DNA from: G965232465 sp965232465
GTDB lineage: Bacteria; Pseudomonadota; Alphaproteobacteria; JAQWUY01
Length of the DNA stretch: 64,000 nt
Assembly (NCBI GenBank): GCA_965232465.1
Contig: OZ246977.1
Coordinates: 2,232,001-2,296,000 of the forward strand
Direction: 5' to 3'
The position numbers and the translations under genes were made by a program. The notes under the pieces were generated by a model. The model was given only the letters and a program-made list of their open reading frames with translations, made no database searches and was not told where the DNA came from. How positions within the stretch are numbered: position 1 is the stretch's first letter; the number at the start of each line of letters is the position of its first letter. Below, in pieces: positions 18,484 through 27,386 of the stretch.

Positions 18484-19056
18484 TCAGATACATTTAAAGT
18501 ATTCAAATGATTCCTTACAGCTGTTACAAATGTACAACGCCTTACAAGCGGTGGAACCAAAACGGCTTATTTGTTGCGTATCCGTGTGATCACAATGGGG
18601 ACAGGTTACTGTATCCGCAATAAATAACGCCCCTTTGTTTTTGTTTGCCCCTTTGTTTGGCGGGGCGATACCATACTGTTTCAATTTTTTACGACCATTT
18701 TCAGTTATCCAATCGGTTGTCCATGCGGGGCTTAAAACTGTGTGTAAATGCACATTCTCAAATCCCGCATCGAGCAATGCCACCTCCACCGAAAATTGTA
18801 TAGCAACAGTAGCAGGACACCCCGAATAAGTGGGGGTTATATCCACCGCCACAGTGGTAAAATCATCCGCTTGCACCCGTCTGATAATCCCCAAATCATC
18901 CAGTGACAACACAGGAATTTCCGGATCCATAACCTGTGCCAATACTTGTATAGCATACTGATGGGCGGTCAAGCCCACTTTGTCGATCACTATGGGCGTG
19001 GTGACCATGGTTTCATTTAAGGCAAACGGCAACCGTTGGGATGACACCATACCCAT
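18484..19056 (-). CDS. paaD: phenylacetyl-CoA epoxidase subunit PaaD (iron-sulfur assembly-like)
   Basis: About 190 residues from the ATG at 19056, whose A is shared with the stop of paaC (TGATG), a coupled junction; MVTTPIVIDK at 19008 is an alternative giving 174 residues. The N-terminal domain is MIP18/DUF59-like: VMDPEIPVLSLDDLGIIR and ITPTYSGCPATVAI, with the conserved cysteine. The C-terminus is a zinc-ribbon-like segment (TCPHCDHTD, then ACKALYICNSCKESF). In known systems PaaD is needed for epoxidase activity, probably for metal-centre assembly. Confidence 0.9.
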   Translation of the reverse strand: MGMVSSQRLPFALNETMVTTPIVIDKVGLTAHQYAIQVLAQVMDPEIPVLSLDDLGIIRRVQADDFTTVAVDITPTYSGCPATVAIQFSVEVALLDAGFENVHLHTVLSPAWTTDWITENGRKKLKQYGIAPPNKGANKNKGALFIADTVTCPHCDHTDTQQISRFGSTACKALYICNSCKESFEYFKCI

Positions 19057-19805
19057 CACCACTTGCAATTCGGCATAGCCCTTGGGAGGCTTTGCATTTC
19101 GGCTAATATATACCCAAAGTGTTCCGTATGTAAACCTTGTTTTGCCCCCATTACAAAAAACGATTCTTCCACAGTGGGACGGCTTAAAGTGGCGATTTTT
19201 AACACAGGATCCAAAATATCCAGCCACTGTTTTTGCAAGGTCTGTAAACATGGGGCAACCCCTTGGGCGTGCATATGCATATCCACCACATCGGATTCAA
19301 ACATTTCGCCCGTCCATCGCCACAAATCATATAGGGACTGTTGCATCCGTTCATGGCTTTCATTTGTACCATCCCCCAAACGGATACACCATTCTTGGCT
19401 GAACCGTTGATGATATGCGGTTTCTTTTAACGCCTTTTCGGCAATACCTTTTAAGGTTAAATCTGCACCTTTTGCCCAGTGGGCGCATACCAAATGATTA
19501 TAAATATCATAATACATCATACGGGCAATAGTATCAGAAAAAGACCCATTCGGCTGTTCCAGCAACTGAAAATTTTGCCAATCACGACTTTCCCGGTGAA
19601 AGGCGAGGTCATCTTCTGTATACATATTATCGTTTAATTTACACGCATATTCCAATAACAACCGTGCCTGTCCCAACTGATCAAGGGCAATATTCATTAT
19701 TGCCATTTCAATTTCCAATTCGGGACACAAGGTTGCCCACTGAGACAATCTGTGCGATGAAATTAAGTTATTTTCCGCATGTCTAAGTACATATTGATAT
19801 AACAT
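19056..19805 (-). CDS. paaC: phenylacetyl-CoA epoxidase structural subunit PaaC
   Basis: A 249-residue ferritin-like helical protein without a catalytic di-iron site, which forms a tight pair with PaaA in the epoxidase core. Family segments: YVLRHAENNLISSHRLSQW, EMAIMNIALDQLGQARLLLEYA, ESRDWQNFQLLEQPNGSFSDTIARMMYYD, and ALKETAYHQRFSQEWCIRLGDGTNES. The start at 19805 has a GGGGGG site; the preceding GTG at 19811 is possible. It overlaps paaD by 1 nt and follows paaB closely. Confidence 0.93.
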   Translation of the reverse strand: MLYQYVLRHAENNLISSHRLSQWATLCPELEIEMAIMNIALDQLGQARLLLEYACKLNDNMYTEDDLAFHRESRDWQNFQLLEQPNGSFSDTIARMMYYDIYNHLVCAHWAKGADLTLKGIAEKALKETAYHQRFSQEWCIRLGDGTNESHERMQQSLYDLWRWTGEMFESDVVDMHMHAQGVAPCLQTLQKQWLDILDPVLKIATLSRPTVEESFFVMGAKQGLHTEHFGYILAEMQSLPRAMPNCKW

Positions 19806-19816
19806 ATGCACCCCCC

Positions 19817-20122
19817 TTACATATGCCCAATTTCTTCGGGAATTTGATAAAATGTGGGGTGGCGATAAATCTTGGTCGTTGCGGGTTCGAACATCGAATC
19901 CTTATCCGCAGGGTCGGACGCATAAATATATTTTGATGGCACAACCCAAATACTGACCCCTTCCATACGGCGGGTATACAAATCCCGTGCGTTCATAACC
20001 GCCATTTCATCATCGGGGGCATGGACACTGCCCACATGAATGTGGTCTAAGCCATTGCGGGAACGCACAAAAACTTCGTATAATTCCCATTGTGAAGTTT
20101 TTGTTGTTATTTTTGTTGTCAT
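19817..20122 (-). CDS. paaB: phenylacetyl-CoA epoxidase subunit PaaB
   Basis: A 101-residue small bridging subunit of the PaaABC complex. It shows the family pattern WELYEVFVRSRNGLDHIHVGSVHAPDDEMAVMNARDLYTRRMEGVSIWVV, and the length is typical (about 95-100). An AGGAGGTTCCC leader just after paaA supplies the ribosome site. It holds PaaAC dimers together in the oligomer. Confidence 0.95.
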   Translation of the reverse strand: MTTKITTKTSQWELYEVFVRSRNGLDHIHVGSVHAPDDEMAVMNARDLYTRRMEGVSIWVVPSKYIYASDPADKDSMFEPATTKIYRHPTFYQIPEEIGHM

Positions 20123-20134
20123 AAGGGAACCTCC

Positions 20135-21103
20135 TTAACTTGCCTGTTGTATTTTAGGGGGTGCTTTTGTGTGCTTTGTTGCATATGCTTCGGCTGCTTT
20201 CATCACCCATTTACCATCATCGACGGCTTGTTTACGGCGTTTAATGCGTTCCATATTGCAGGGTCCCGCCCCAGAAATCACCCGTTTAAATTCCGCCCAA
20301 TCAAGGGGTTTGTCATATGTATATGTCTCAGCATCTTTATGATATGTATACGCCCCTGGCACTTCAAGTCCCAAATACAAAATTTGTGGAATCGTCATGT
20401 TAACGAATTTTTTGCGCAAAGTATCGTTGCTTTCCAGTTTGATTTTCCATGCCATATTTTGCTTGCTGTGGGGGCTGTCTGTATCAGGGGGACCAAACAT
20501 CATCAACGCAGGTTCGAACCACCGATTAATGGCATCTTGTGCCATTTTGCGTTGCTCTTCTGTACCATTGGCAAGTACTATCATTGCCTCATACCCTTGG
20601 CGTTGATGGAAACTTTCTTCTTTACAAATGCGTACCATCGCCCGAGCGTACGGTCCATAAGAAGTACGACACAATGGCACCTGATTCATAATTGCCGCCC
20701 CGTCGACCAACCAACCAATCGCAGGCACATCCGCCCAAGTAAGGGTGGGGTAATTAAAAATATTGGAATACTTCATATCCCCAGAAATCAATTTATCGGT
20801 CATTTCCGCACGACTGATACCCAAGGTTTCAGTGGCACTATACAAATATAATCCATGTCCCGCCTCATCTTGTACTTTTGCCATTAAAATTGCCTTGCGA
20901 TGTAAGGACGGTGCCCGTGTAATCCAATTGCCCTCTGGCTGCATACCGATAATTTCCGAATGGGCATGCTGTCCCATTTGACGGATTAAAGTGTTACGAT
21001 ATTTTTCAGGCATATAATTATGCGGTTCGATTCGCATGCCCGAATCTATATTCGCTTGAAAGGCTTGGTCTTGTAATGTTGTATTAGGTACAGTTTTATT
21101 CAT
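20135..21103 (-). CDS. paaA: phenylacetyl-CoA epoxidase catalytic subunit PaaA
   Basis: A 322-residue di-iron oxygenase that adds one oxygen atom to ring-activated phenylacetyl-CoA, giving the 1,2-epoxide. Family segments include EIIGMQPEGNWITRAPSLHRKAILMAKVQDEAGHGLYLYSATE (metal-binding E and ExxH in the DEAGH motif) and RICKEESFHQRQGYE (second EExxH). First gene of paaABCDE, with AAGGA before the start and a TGTGATATAAT promoter element about 48 bp upstream. Confidence 0.96.
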   Translation of the reverse strand: MNKTVPNTTLQDQAFQANIDSGMRIEPHNYMPEKYRNTLIRQMGQHAHSEIIGMQPEGNWITRAPSLHRKAILMAKVQDEAGHGLYLYSATETLGISRAEMTDKLISGDMKYSNIFNYPTLTWADVPAIGWLVDGAAIMNQVPLCRTSYGPYARAMVRICKEESFHQRQGYEAMIVLANGTEEQRKMAQDAINRWFEPALMMFGPPDTDSPHSKQNMAWKIKLESNDTLRKKFVNMTIPQILYLGLEVPGAYTYHKDAETYTYDKPLDWAEFKRVISGAGPCNMERIKRRKQAVDDGKWVMKAAEAYATKHTKAPPKIQQAS

Positions 21104-21149
21104 GGCTATAATCCTTGTAAAAAGTAATAGGTATCCTTAGTTATATATT

Positions 21150-21178
21150 ATTATATCACAAAATTTTTAAAAATACAA
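21150..21178 (-). promoter_or_regulatory. paaA promoter with shared TGTGATAT element
   Basis: On the minus strand, TTGTAT (-35, 21173-21178), 17 bp, TATAAT (-10, 21150-21155), with TGTGA directly before the -10. The 10-mer TTATATCACA (plus strand, 21151-21160) recurs exactly upstream of paaN at a similar distance from the start codon. The spacer is an A/T inverted repeat (TTTTTAAAAA), a possible PaaX operator overlapping the promoter. Confidence 0.6.
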
Positions 21179-21194
21179 TAAAAATTGTAACATA

Positions 21195-21992
21195 TTATTT
21201 GTGACTAAATTTAGGCTTGCGTTTTTCCAAAAACGCCCGCATCCCTTCCTTTTGGTCACTAAGGGAAAAGGACGCATGCACCAATCGGCGTTCTATGTGC
21301 ATGCCCACCGATAACGGCGTTTCAAAGGCGGAATCAACACTTTCTTTGGCAAGCATTACCGCAGGCTGTGAATATCCACAAATGGTTTTTGCCATTTGTA
21401 ATGCCGTATCGATTAAGGTATCAGCTGATACCACACGGGCGACAATACCATATTGCAATGCTTCATCAGCGGACAAGGTGCGGGCGGTCAATACCATATC
21501 CATTGCCATTGCCTTGCCCACCGCACGGGCAAGGCGTTGCGTCCCCCCCATACCTGGTAAAAATCCCAAAGTAATTTCCGGCTGTCCAAATTTTGCCATA
21601 TTTGATGCAATCGCCGTATCACACATCATAGCAAGTTCACATCCCCCCCCCAATGCCAAACCATTGACCACAGCAATAACAGGTTTACGGGCATGGGCAA
21701 TTGCCTCCCACCCATTGGTAACAAAATTTTGTTTGTACGCCTTAACAAAGGTAAATGTCGACATTTCTTCAATATCGCCACCGGCGGCAAACGCTTTGTC
21801 ACCCGATCCTGTTACCAATGTGGCACCAATGCTATCGTCCGCTTCAATAGTGGTTATTGCTTGCTGAATATCCAACATCATCTGGTGGTTTAACGCATTA
21901 TATTTTTCGGGACGATTAAGGGTAATAAGGGCGGTTTTTAAGTGCCCATCCCCATTGTCGATAAAATCCAGTATAATATGTGTGTATGTCAT
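21195..21992 (-). CDS. paaF: enoyl-CoA hydratase, PaaF-like (2,3-dehydroadipyl-CoA hydratase)
   Basis: A 265-residue crotonase-fold enzyme. Oxyanion-hole and substrate motifs: GSGDKAFAAGGDIEEM (about 63-78), VNGLALGGGCELAMMCD (about 108-124), FGQPEITLGFLPGMGGTQRLARAVG (about 134-158) with the catalytic Glu of the PE motif. The C-terminus KEGMRAFLEKRKPKFSHK is classic. In the paa pathway this step hydrates 2,3-dehydroadipyl-CoA. The second catalytic Glu of the rat hydratase corresponds to Asp here (AMDM). It is the last gene of the paaN-Y-I-J-K-F run. A G9 run encodes the ALGGGCEL glycines. Confidence 0.85.
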   Translation of the reverse strand: MTYTHIILDFIDNGDGHLKTALITLNRPEKYNALNHQMMLDIQQAITTIEADDSIGATLVTGSGDKAFAAGGDIEEMSTFTFVKAYKQNFVTNGWEAIAHARKPVIAVVNGLALGGGCELAMMCDTAIASNMAKFGQPEITLGFLPGMGGTQRLARAVGKAMAMDMVLTARTLSADEALQYGIVARVVSADTLIDTALQMAKTICGYSQPAVMLAKESVDSAFETPLSVGMHIERRLVHASFSLSDQKEGMRAFLEKRKPKFSHK

Positions 21993-22012
21993 GTGTTTTC
22001 TCCGATTATTGA

Positions 22013-23290
22013 TTAACGATTATCGATAATCCGTACCGCCTTACCTTGCGAACGGGGGATTTTCCCAATCTCTTTTAGGGTAATGGCAACACTGATACCA
22101 ATAATATCTTTGATATTTTTTGTAAGGATTTTAACATGTGCCTGTACATCAGTTTCCGCATTGGCAGGTTCAATCCACAATTCCATCGTGTCCATGGTTT
22201 TATGCTTATCGAGAATAATTTGAAAATGTGGGGCAAATACACCCAATTTTAAAATCTGTTCTTCCAATTGTGTTGGGAACACATTAACACCCCGCAAAAT
22301 CATCATATCGTCACTGCGACCGGTGATTTTATCCATGCGACGCATTGTCCGTGCCGTCCCCGGCAATAACCGTGTTAAATCACGGGTACGATAGCGGATA
22401 ATCGGCATCGCTTCTTTGGTTAAGGAGGTAAATACCAATTCCCCTTTTTCCCCATCGGACAGTACCTCGCCTGTTTCGGGGTCGATAATTTCCGGATAAA
22501 AATGATCTTCCCAAAGGTGTGGACCATCTTGGGTTGTCACACATTCATTGCCTACACCAGGACCAATAACCTCCGACAAACCATAAATATCCACCGCCTT
22601 AATATCAAAAGTCTGTTCGAGATTTTTGCGCATCTGTTCTGTCCATGGCTCCGCCCCAAAAATACCAATCCGCAACGAACATGTTTTTGGGTCAATACCT
22701 TGACGGTAAAATTCGTCTGCTAACGCCAACATATAAGACGGCGTAACCATAATAATATCCGGTTTAAAGTCTTGAATAAGTTGTACTTGTTTTTGCGTTT
22801 GTCCACCGGACATAGGAATAACCGTGCATCCCACCTTTTCCGCCCCATAATGGGCACCCAGACCGCCGGTAAACAATCCATATCCATATGCCACATGTAC
22901 TTTGTCCCCCGGCTTGCCCCCCGATGCGATAATAGATCGGGCAACCACAGTTGCCCATGTGTCAATGTCTTTTAAAGTATATCCGACCACCGTTGGTTTT
23001 CCTGTGGTGCCACTGGATGCGTGAATGCGTGCGACCTTGTGTTCGGGCACAGCAAACATACCGAATGGGTAATTGTTCCGTAAATCATCCTTAACTGTAA
23101 ATGGGAACTTTACTAAATCCCCCAAGGACTGTAAATCCGATGGTTTTACCCCATGGGTATCAAAACTTTTCTTATAAAAAGGTACATTATCATATGCATG
23201 TTGCAAGCTGTACTTCATGCGTTTCAATTGTAATGCACGCAATTCTGTAATGGGGGCAGTTTCAATCGGTTCAAAAGTACGATTTTCCAT
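22013..23290 (-). CDS. paaK: phenylacetate-CoA ligase
   Basis: A 425-residue adenylate-forming enzyme that activates phenylacetate with ATP and CoA, the entry step of the pathway. Family marks: LRALQLKRMKYSLQHAYDNVPFYKKSFD at the N-terminus, the P-loop IHASSGTTGKPTVVGYT (about 90-106), DIYGLSEVIGPGVGNEC (about 237-253), and the C-terminal ITGRSDDMMILRGVNVFPTQLEEQIL. The length is typical (about 430-440). Confidence 0.95.
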   Translation of the reverse strand: MENRTFEPIETAPITELRALQLKRMKYSLQHAYDNVPFYKKSFDTHGVKPSDLQSLGDLVKFPFTVKDDLRNNYPFGMFAVPEHKVARIHASSGTTGKPTVVGYTLKDIDTWATVVARSIIASGGKPGDKVHVAYGYGLFTGGLGAHYGAEKVGCTVIPMSGGQTQKQVQLIQDFKPDIIMVTPSYMLALADEFYRQGIDPKTCSLRIGIFGAEPWTEQMRKNLEQTFDIKAVDIYGLSEVIGPGVGNECVTTQDGPHLWEDHFYPEIIDPETGEVLSDGEKGELVFTSLTKEAMPIIRYRTRDLTRLLPGTARTMRRMDKITGRSDDMMILRGVNVFPTQLEEQILKLGVFAPHFQIILDKHKTMDTMELWIEPANAETDVQAHVKILTKNIKDIIGISVAITLKEIGKIPRSQGKAVRIIDNR

Positions 23291-23313
23291 TTTTTATTCT
23301 CTTTCTATGTTGG

Positions 23314-24519
23314 TTAAACTTTTTTAATAAGACAGGCAATCCCCTGCCCTACGCCGATACACATGGTGCACAATGCCAATGTGCCATCGGTTTTATGCAA
23401 TTGATTAAGGGCGGTGATAACAAGCCTTGTACCACTCATACCCAATGGATGCCCCAAGGCTATGGCACCGCCATTTGGGTTTACTTTGGGGCTGTCATCA
23501 CCCAAACCCCATGCCCGCATACACGCCAAACTTTGCGATGCGAATGCCTCATTTAATTCGATGGTGTCGATATGATCCATCTTTACATGTGCCCGATGCA
23601 GCACTTTATTGGTGGCATAGAGGGGACCAATCCCCATAATACTAGGTACACATCCAGCAGTTGCCCCCGTAATAACCATCCCTATGGGATGTAAGTTATA
23701 TTTCTTAACCGCATCCGCCGATGCCAACAGTACCGCCGCAGCTCCATCGTTTACACCCGATGCGTTGCCTGCGGTAACAGTGCCATTTTCTTTAAATGGC
23801 GTTTTTAATTTTGCCAATCCTGCGAGAGTCGTGTCCCCCCGTGGATGTTCATCTGTATCAAAAATTATGGCATCACCACGACGGTGTGGCACAGGGTATG
23901 GGATAATTTCATCCTTAAAAAAGCCTTTTTCATGGGCGATTTTGTACCGCATTTGCGATTGATGGGCGAATATATCTTGATCCGCCCGCCACACATTAAA
24001 CCGCTCAGCCACATTTTCCGCCGTTTCGGGCATTGATTCAGACCCATATTGTTCGTGTACTTTTTTATTGGTAAAACGCCAGCCAATGGTAGTATCATAT
24101 ATTTCAGCTTTGCGTCCAAAAGCGGTCTCAGATTTACCCATAACAAAGGGGGCTCTTGACATGCTTTCCACACCACCGGCAACAATCACATCCGCATCCC
24201 CCGATTTAATCGCCCGCATCCCATATATAATTGCATCCATACCCGACCCACACAAACGATTAATTGTGGTCGCAGGAATTTCCTGTGGCAAACCTGATAA
24301 TAACACCGCCATCCGTGCCACATTACGGTTGTCTTCGCCCGCTTGATTGGCACATCCCACAATCACATCATCCACAGCACCCCAGTCCATCTGGGGATTT
24401 TCGTCCTGCATAGTTTTTAAAACATATGCAAGCATATCATCAGGTCGTACAGAGGATAACCCCCCAGCATATCGCCCAATAGCTGTGCGTTTTCCCCAAC
24501 ATATATAAACTTCTGTCAT
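23314..24519 (-). CDS. paaJ: beta-ketoadipyl-CoA / 3-oxo-5,6-dehydrosuberyl-CoA thiolase
   Basis: A 401-residue thiolase of the PcaF/PaaJ type. Nucleophile cysteine in INRLCGSGMDAI (about C90), NVNGGA-type motif NPNGGAIALGHPLGMSGTRL with catalytic His (about 350-370), and CTMCIGVGQGIA with the C-terminal cysteine (about 386). In the paa pathway it acts twice, releasing acetyl-CoA and finally succinyl-CoA. It lies between paaI and paaK with about 23-bp gaps. Confidence 0.93.
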   Translation of the reverse strand: MTEVYICWGKRTAIGRYAGGLSSVRPDDMLAYVLKTMQDENPQMDWGAVDDVIVGCANQAGEDNRNVARMAVLLSGLPQEIPATTINRLCGSGMDAIIYGMRAIKSGDADVIVAGGVESMSRAPFVMGKSETAFGRKAEIYDTTIGWRFTNKKVHEQYGSESMPETAENVAERFNVWRADQDIFAHQSQMRYKIAHEKGFFKDEIIPYPVPHRRGDAIIFDTDEHPRGDTTLAGLAKLKTPFKENGTVTAGNASGVNDGAAAVLLASADAVKKYNLHPIGMVITGATAGCVPSIMGIGPLYATNKVLHRAHVKMDHIDTIELNEAFASQSLACMRAWGLGDDSPKVNPNGGAIALGHPLGMSGTRLVITALNQLHKTDGTLALCTMCIGVGQGIACLIKKV

Positions 24520-24542
24520 TTTTCTTTCCCTAATAATATAAT

Positions 24543-24974
24543 TTATTTTTCAATAATCGGCTTGCCAAGTGTGGAGGAATGCCCCCTAAATTCTGCAATG
24601 GTCTTGCCATCCTGATTGGTAATAGTAATATCATAAATCCCACTGCGTTTCCCACGGGAGCGTTCCACTGCATGGGCACTCAGCGTATCGCCCATCACCG
24701 CCGGGCGAATAAATGTAATCGAACAATGTTGGGCAACAGTTACAGTGTTGTATCCATTACAGGCATAGGCAAATGCCAAATCCGCTAACGCAAAAATAAA
24801 CCCCCCAAAGCATATATCATGCCCGTTGGTTTTTCTGCGATCTACGGTCATCTTGCATGTGGCTTCACCGACTTTAACAATCGGGTACAGAGTTACATCC
24901 AACTGCTTTAAGCAATCATCATTAGCATACATAATATCCGCACATTGTTGTGCTATTTGCAAACCGTCGCTCAT
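24543..24974 (-). CDS. paaI: hydroxyphenylacetyl-CoA thioesterase PaaI
   Basis: A 143-residue hotdog-fold thioesterase from the ATG at 24974; the frame upstream runs through paaY and is not coding. The active-site segment is NGHDICFGGFIFALADLAFAYACN (about 50-73), and the helix and strand pattern QHCSITFIRPAVMGDTLSAHAVE is typical. Known role: hydrolyses dead-end CoA esters so CoA is recovered. Its start lies 1 nt after the paaY stop. Confidence 0.92.
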   Translation of the reverse strand: MSDGLQIAQQCADIMYANDDCLKQLDVTLYPIVKVGEATCKMTVDRRKTNGHDICFGGFIFALADLAFAYACNGYNTVTVAQHCSITFIRPAVMGDTLSAHAVERSRGKRSGIYDITITNQDGKTIAEFRGHSSTLGKPIIEK

Positions 24975-24975
24975 G

Positions 24976-25575
24976 TTATTTACTCTCTTGTAAGGTTTTA
25001 TAGACTGTGTCCAAACTAGGACGGTTGTCTTCCAATTGCCGCAGGGGTGTATCCACAGGCACCACATCACCATTTAAGTATCCTTTGGCAAAATCTTTAT
25101 AAATTGCCGTACCTTCGGCTTTCCATGTCAAGTCTTTATCGGTTAAGTCCCGTTGCACTTTTGCCGGATTGCCAAACGCTAATACATTTTCAGGAATGGT
25201 TTTAAAGGCAGGTACCACAGAATTTGCCCCAATAAAACTGTTTTTGCCAACAACTGCCCCATCCATAATTACCGACTGCATACCGATAAGAGCGTTTTTC
25301 TTAATAATACACCCATGTAAAATTACCCCATGTCCAATGTGCCCCTCTTCTTCAACCACTGTTTCATAATGGGGAATAGCGTGCATAATACACCCGTCTT
25401 GTAAGTTTGACCCATCCTTTAATATCAATCTGGCACAATCCCCCCGCAACACCGCATTCGGTCCGATATATACATCTTCACCGATAATCACATCCCCAAT
25501 AATGACTGCGGTTTCGTCTACGAAAGCGGTTTCTGCTACCACAGGCACAATGCCTTTATATGCCCAATACGCCAT
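24976..25575 (-). CDS. paaY: PaaY, gamma-carbonic-anhydrase-fold thioesterase
   Basis: A 199-residue left-handed beta-helix protein of hexapeptide repeats (VIIGDVIIGEDVYIGPNAVLRGDCARLILKDGSNLQDGCIMH), with the metal-ligand histidines in MHAIPHYETVVEEEGHIGHGVILHGC. MAYWAYKG at 25575 has AAGGAT upstream and follows the paaN stop by 4 bp. Family role in phenylacetate catabolism: thioesterase that clears inhibitory CoA by-products such as 2-hydroxycyclohepta-1,4,6-triene-1-formyl-CoA. Confidence 0.92.
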   Translation of the reverse strand: MAYWAYKGIVPVVAETAFVDETAVIIGDVIIGEDVYIGPNAVLRGDCARLILKDGSNLQDGCIMHAIPHYETVVEEEGHIGHGVILHGCIIKKNALIGMQSVIMDGAVVGKNSFIGANSVVPAFKTIPENVLAFGNPAKVQRDLTDKDLTWKAEGTAIYKDFAKGYLNGDVVPVDTPLRQLEDNRPSLDTVYKTLQESK

Positions 25576-25579
25576 GAAA

Positions 25580-27238
25580 TTATCCTTTGAACCTGCGAAC
25601 TGCACTGATGGTAAATCGTGGGGATATAAACGCTAAGTCCGTAAGACTGGCATTACCTGATGGATTACGACCACTCACATGATAATCACTGAATGCGGCG
25701 GATTGGTTTACATGTATTGCCCCTGTAAAATTCAGTGCAAGATTTACCCCCGCCTCGGCAAACTGATCTTCCGCTTGATGTAAAAAATCTGCATTCGTGC
25801 TGTATACACTAGCGGTAATTGCCCCGTGCTCGGTCGATACACTCGATGCGGATTGCAACGCAATTTCCGCTGTATCCGCAGGCACCACAAACGCCACTGG
25901 TCCAAAGTGTTCTTGTTGCACAAAAGCATCGTCTGTACCCGTGGCTTTTAACAACGCAGGGGTGATAATACGGGCATTATCAAACCCTTCCATCGACACG
26001 GGATAACTGCTTAAAATAGCTTCCCGTTCCGCACAAGCGGACACCACCCTATCACGGGTGTTTTGATTTTGTATCGCCCCCAATACCTGACATGCCCGTC
26101 CTTCATCATCCAGTAATTTTTCCACACTGATAACAATACCCTGCACCACTTGTTCAAATGATTTATGCCCCTCATCAGTATCAATACCGTCCTTAGGGAC
26201 ATAGATATTTTGAGGGGCTGTACACATTTGTCCCGCATATAAAGACAATGAAAATGCGATATTTCGACACATACCTTTAAAATTATCAGTAGATTCAATG
26301 GTAATCGTATTGACACCAGATTTTTCCGTAAACACTTGGGCTTGCCGACAGGTATCTTGTATCCAGTCGCCAAAGGTATTTCCGCCCGTATAATCGATTA
26401 CCTTTACCGCTTTGTCCATTAACAGGTCTTGTGTTTGCTTGCGGCTGTTAAACCCTGCCATCATTACTATATTCGGATTAAAACCCGCCTCAGATAAAAC
26501 CTGTCGTAAAATCTGTACAGTCACTGCCACGGGTAAAATTGCCGATGAATGGGGCTTAATAATCACTGTGTTACCTGTTGCCAAGTTGGCAAACACCGCA
26601 GGATATGTATTCCAAGTGGGAAAAGTACAACATCCCACAACCACACCAACGCCCCGCCCACGGGATTTAAAAGTCTTTTCCACACGGATGACATCTTGTT
26701 TGGAAATGGGTTTTTGCCATATCACATCATCGCCTACAGTATCCAATGCCAACGCACTGTACGCCACCGCTTCCAATCCACGGTCTTGGGCGTGCGGTCC
26801 CCCCGCTTGAAACGCCATTACAAACGCCTGCCCCGTGGTGTGCATCACCGCATTTGCCATTTTAAAACTGGCTTTATTTAAGCGATTAAGGGTTTCCAAG
26901 CACACGCCTAAACGCTCTTCGACAGATGCAGTTTGCCAATCCACATAAGCAGTTTGCGATTCGTTTATTAACGAATCCACACCTGTGGCGGGATACGATA
27001 TATTTAAATCAAATCCATAAGGGGATTGTTCCCCTGAAATCGTACCCTTTGCAGGGTGTCCATCAAGGACAAATTTTTGTCCATCCAGATCCTTTAAAAA
27101 CGCCACCCCTTCGGACTTGGCGTTTTCGCCATATACTTTTGAACTGGGGACTTCAAAATAAGGGCTGTAATATTCCCGTGTTTTAATCGCCCGTAAAGCA
27201 TCGGTTAAAGTCTTTTTATGTTGTATGTAAAATGACAT
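25580..27238 (-). CDS. paaN: PaaN-type aldehyde dehydrogenase of phenylacetate degradation
   Basis: A 552-residue aldehyde dehydrogenase of the PaaN subfamily (about 550 residues). Marks: GVVVGCCTFPTWNTYPAVFANLATGNTVIIKPH (about 198-230) and the catalytic cysteine in SLYAGQMCTAPQNIYVPKDGI (about C335). In the pathway it would oxidise 3-oxo-5,6-dehydrosuberyl-CoA semialdehyde. Unlike E. coli PaaZ it has no C-terminal MaoC hydratase domain, so the oxepin-CoA ring-opening hydrolase must come from another gene, not seen here. First gene of the six-gene paaNYIJKF run. Confidence 0.9.
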   Translation of the reverse strand: MSFYIQHKKTLTDALRAIKTREYYSPYFEVPSSKVYGENAKSEGVAFLKDLDGQKFVLDGHPAKGTISGEQSPYGFDLNISYPATGVDSLINESQTAYVDWQTASVEERLGVCLETLNRLNKASFKMANAVMHTTGQAFVMAFQAGGPHAQDRGLEAVAYSALALDTVGDDVIWQKPISKQDVIRVEKTFKSRGRGVGVVVGCCTFPTWNTYPAVFANLATGNTVIIKPHSSAILPVAVTVQILRQVLSEAGFNPNIVMMAGFNSRKQTQDLLMDKAVKVIDYTGGNTFGDWIQDTCRQAQVFTEKSGVNTITIESTDNFKGMCRNIAFSLSLYAGQMCTAPQNIYVPKDGIDTDEGHKSFEQVVQGIVISVEKLLDDEGRACQVLGAIQNQNTRDRVVSACAEREAILSSYPVSMEGFDNARIITPALLKATGTDDAFVQQEHFGPVAFVVPADTAEIALQSASSVSTEHGAITASVYSTNADFLHQAEDQFAEAGVNLALNFTGAIHVNQSAAFSDYHVSGRNPSGNASLTDLAFISPRFTISAVRRFKG

Positions 27239-27279
27239 TTTTTTGTTCCTTATACAAAGTTAAAATTGTTATATTTTTA

Positions 27280-27342
27280 ATTATATCACATTTTTTAAAA
27301 AATGATACATTTTTTTTACATTTTACCTTATTTGTGTGATAT
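27280..27342. promoter_or_regulatory. divergent paaN/paaG promoter region with facing TGTGATAT elements
   Basis: ATATCACA (27283-27290) faces TGTGATAT (27335-27342). On the minus strand the first reads TGTGATATAAT, an extended -10 for paaN about 43 bp before its start. On the plus strand the second reads TGTGATATGTT, about 45 bp before paaG. Between them lies the A/T inverted repeat ATTTTTTAAAAAAT. The same arrangement precedes paaA. Either a shared extended -10 or a PaaX operator would explain it. Confidence 0.6.
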
Positions 27343-27386
27343 GTTTTTATTATGGAAAAATAACATCAAAACAAAGGAAATTTAAA

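Noticed and set aside
19884..20520. GGTTCGAAC-type motifs suggesting tRNA T-loops
   Set aside because: They are inside paaB and paaA coding sequence with no cloverleaf around them.
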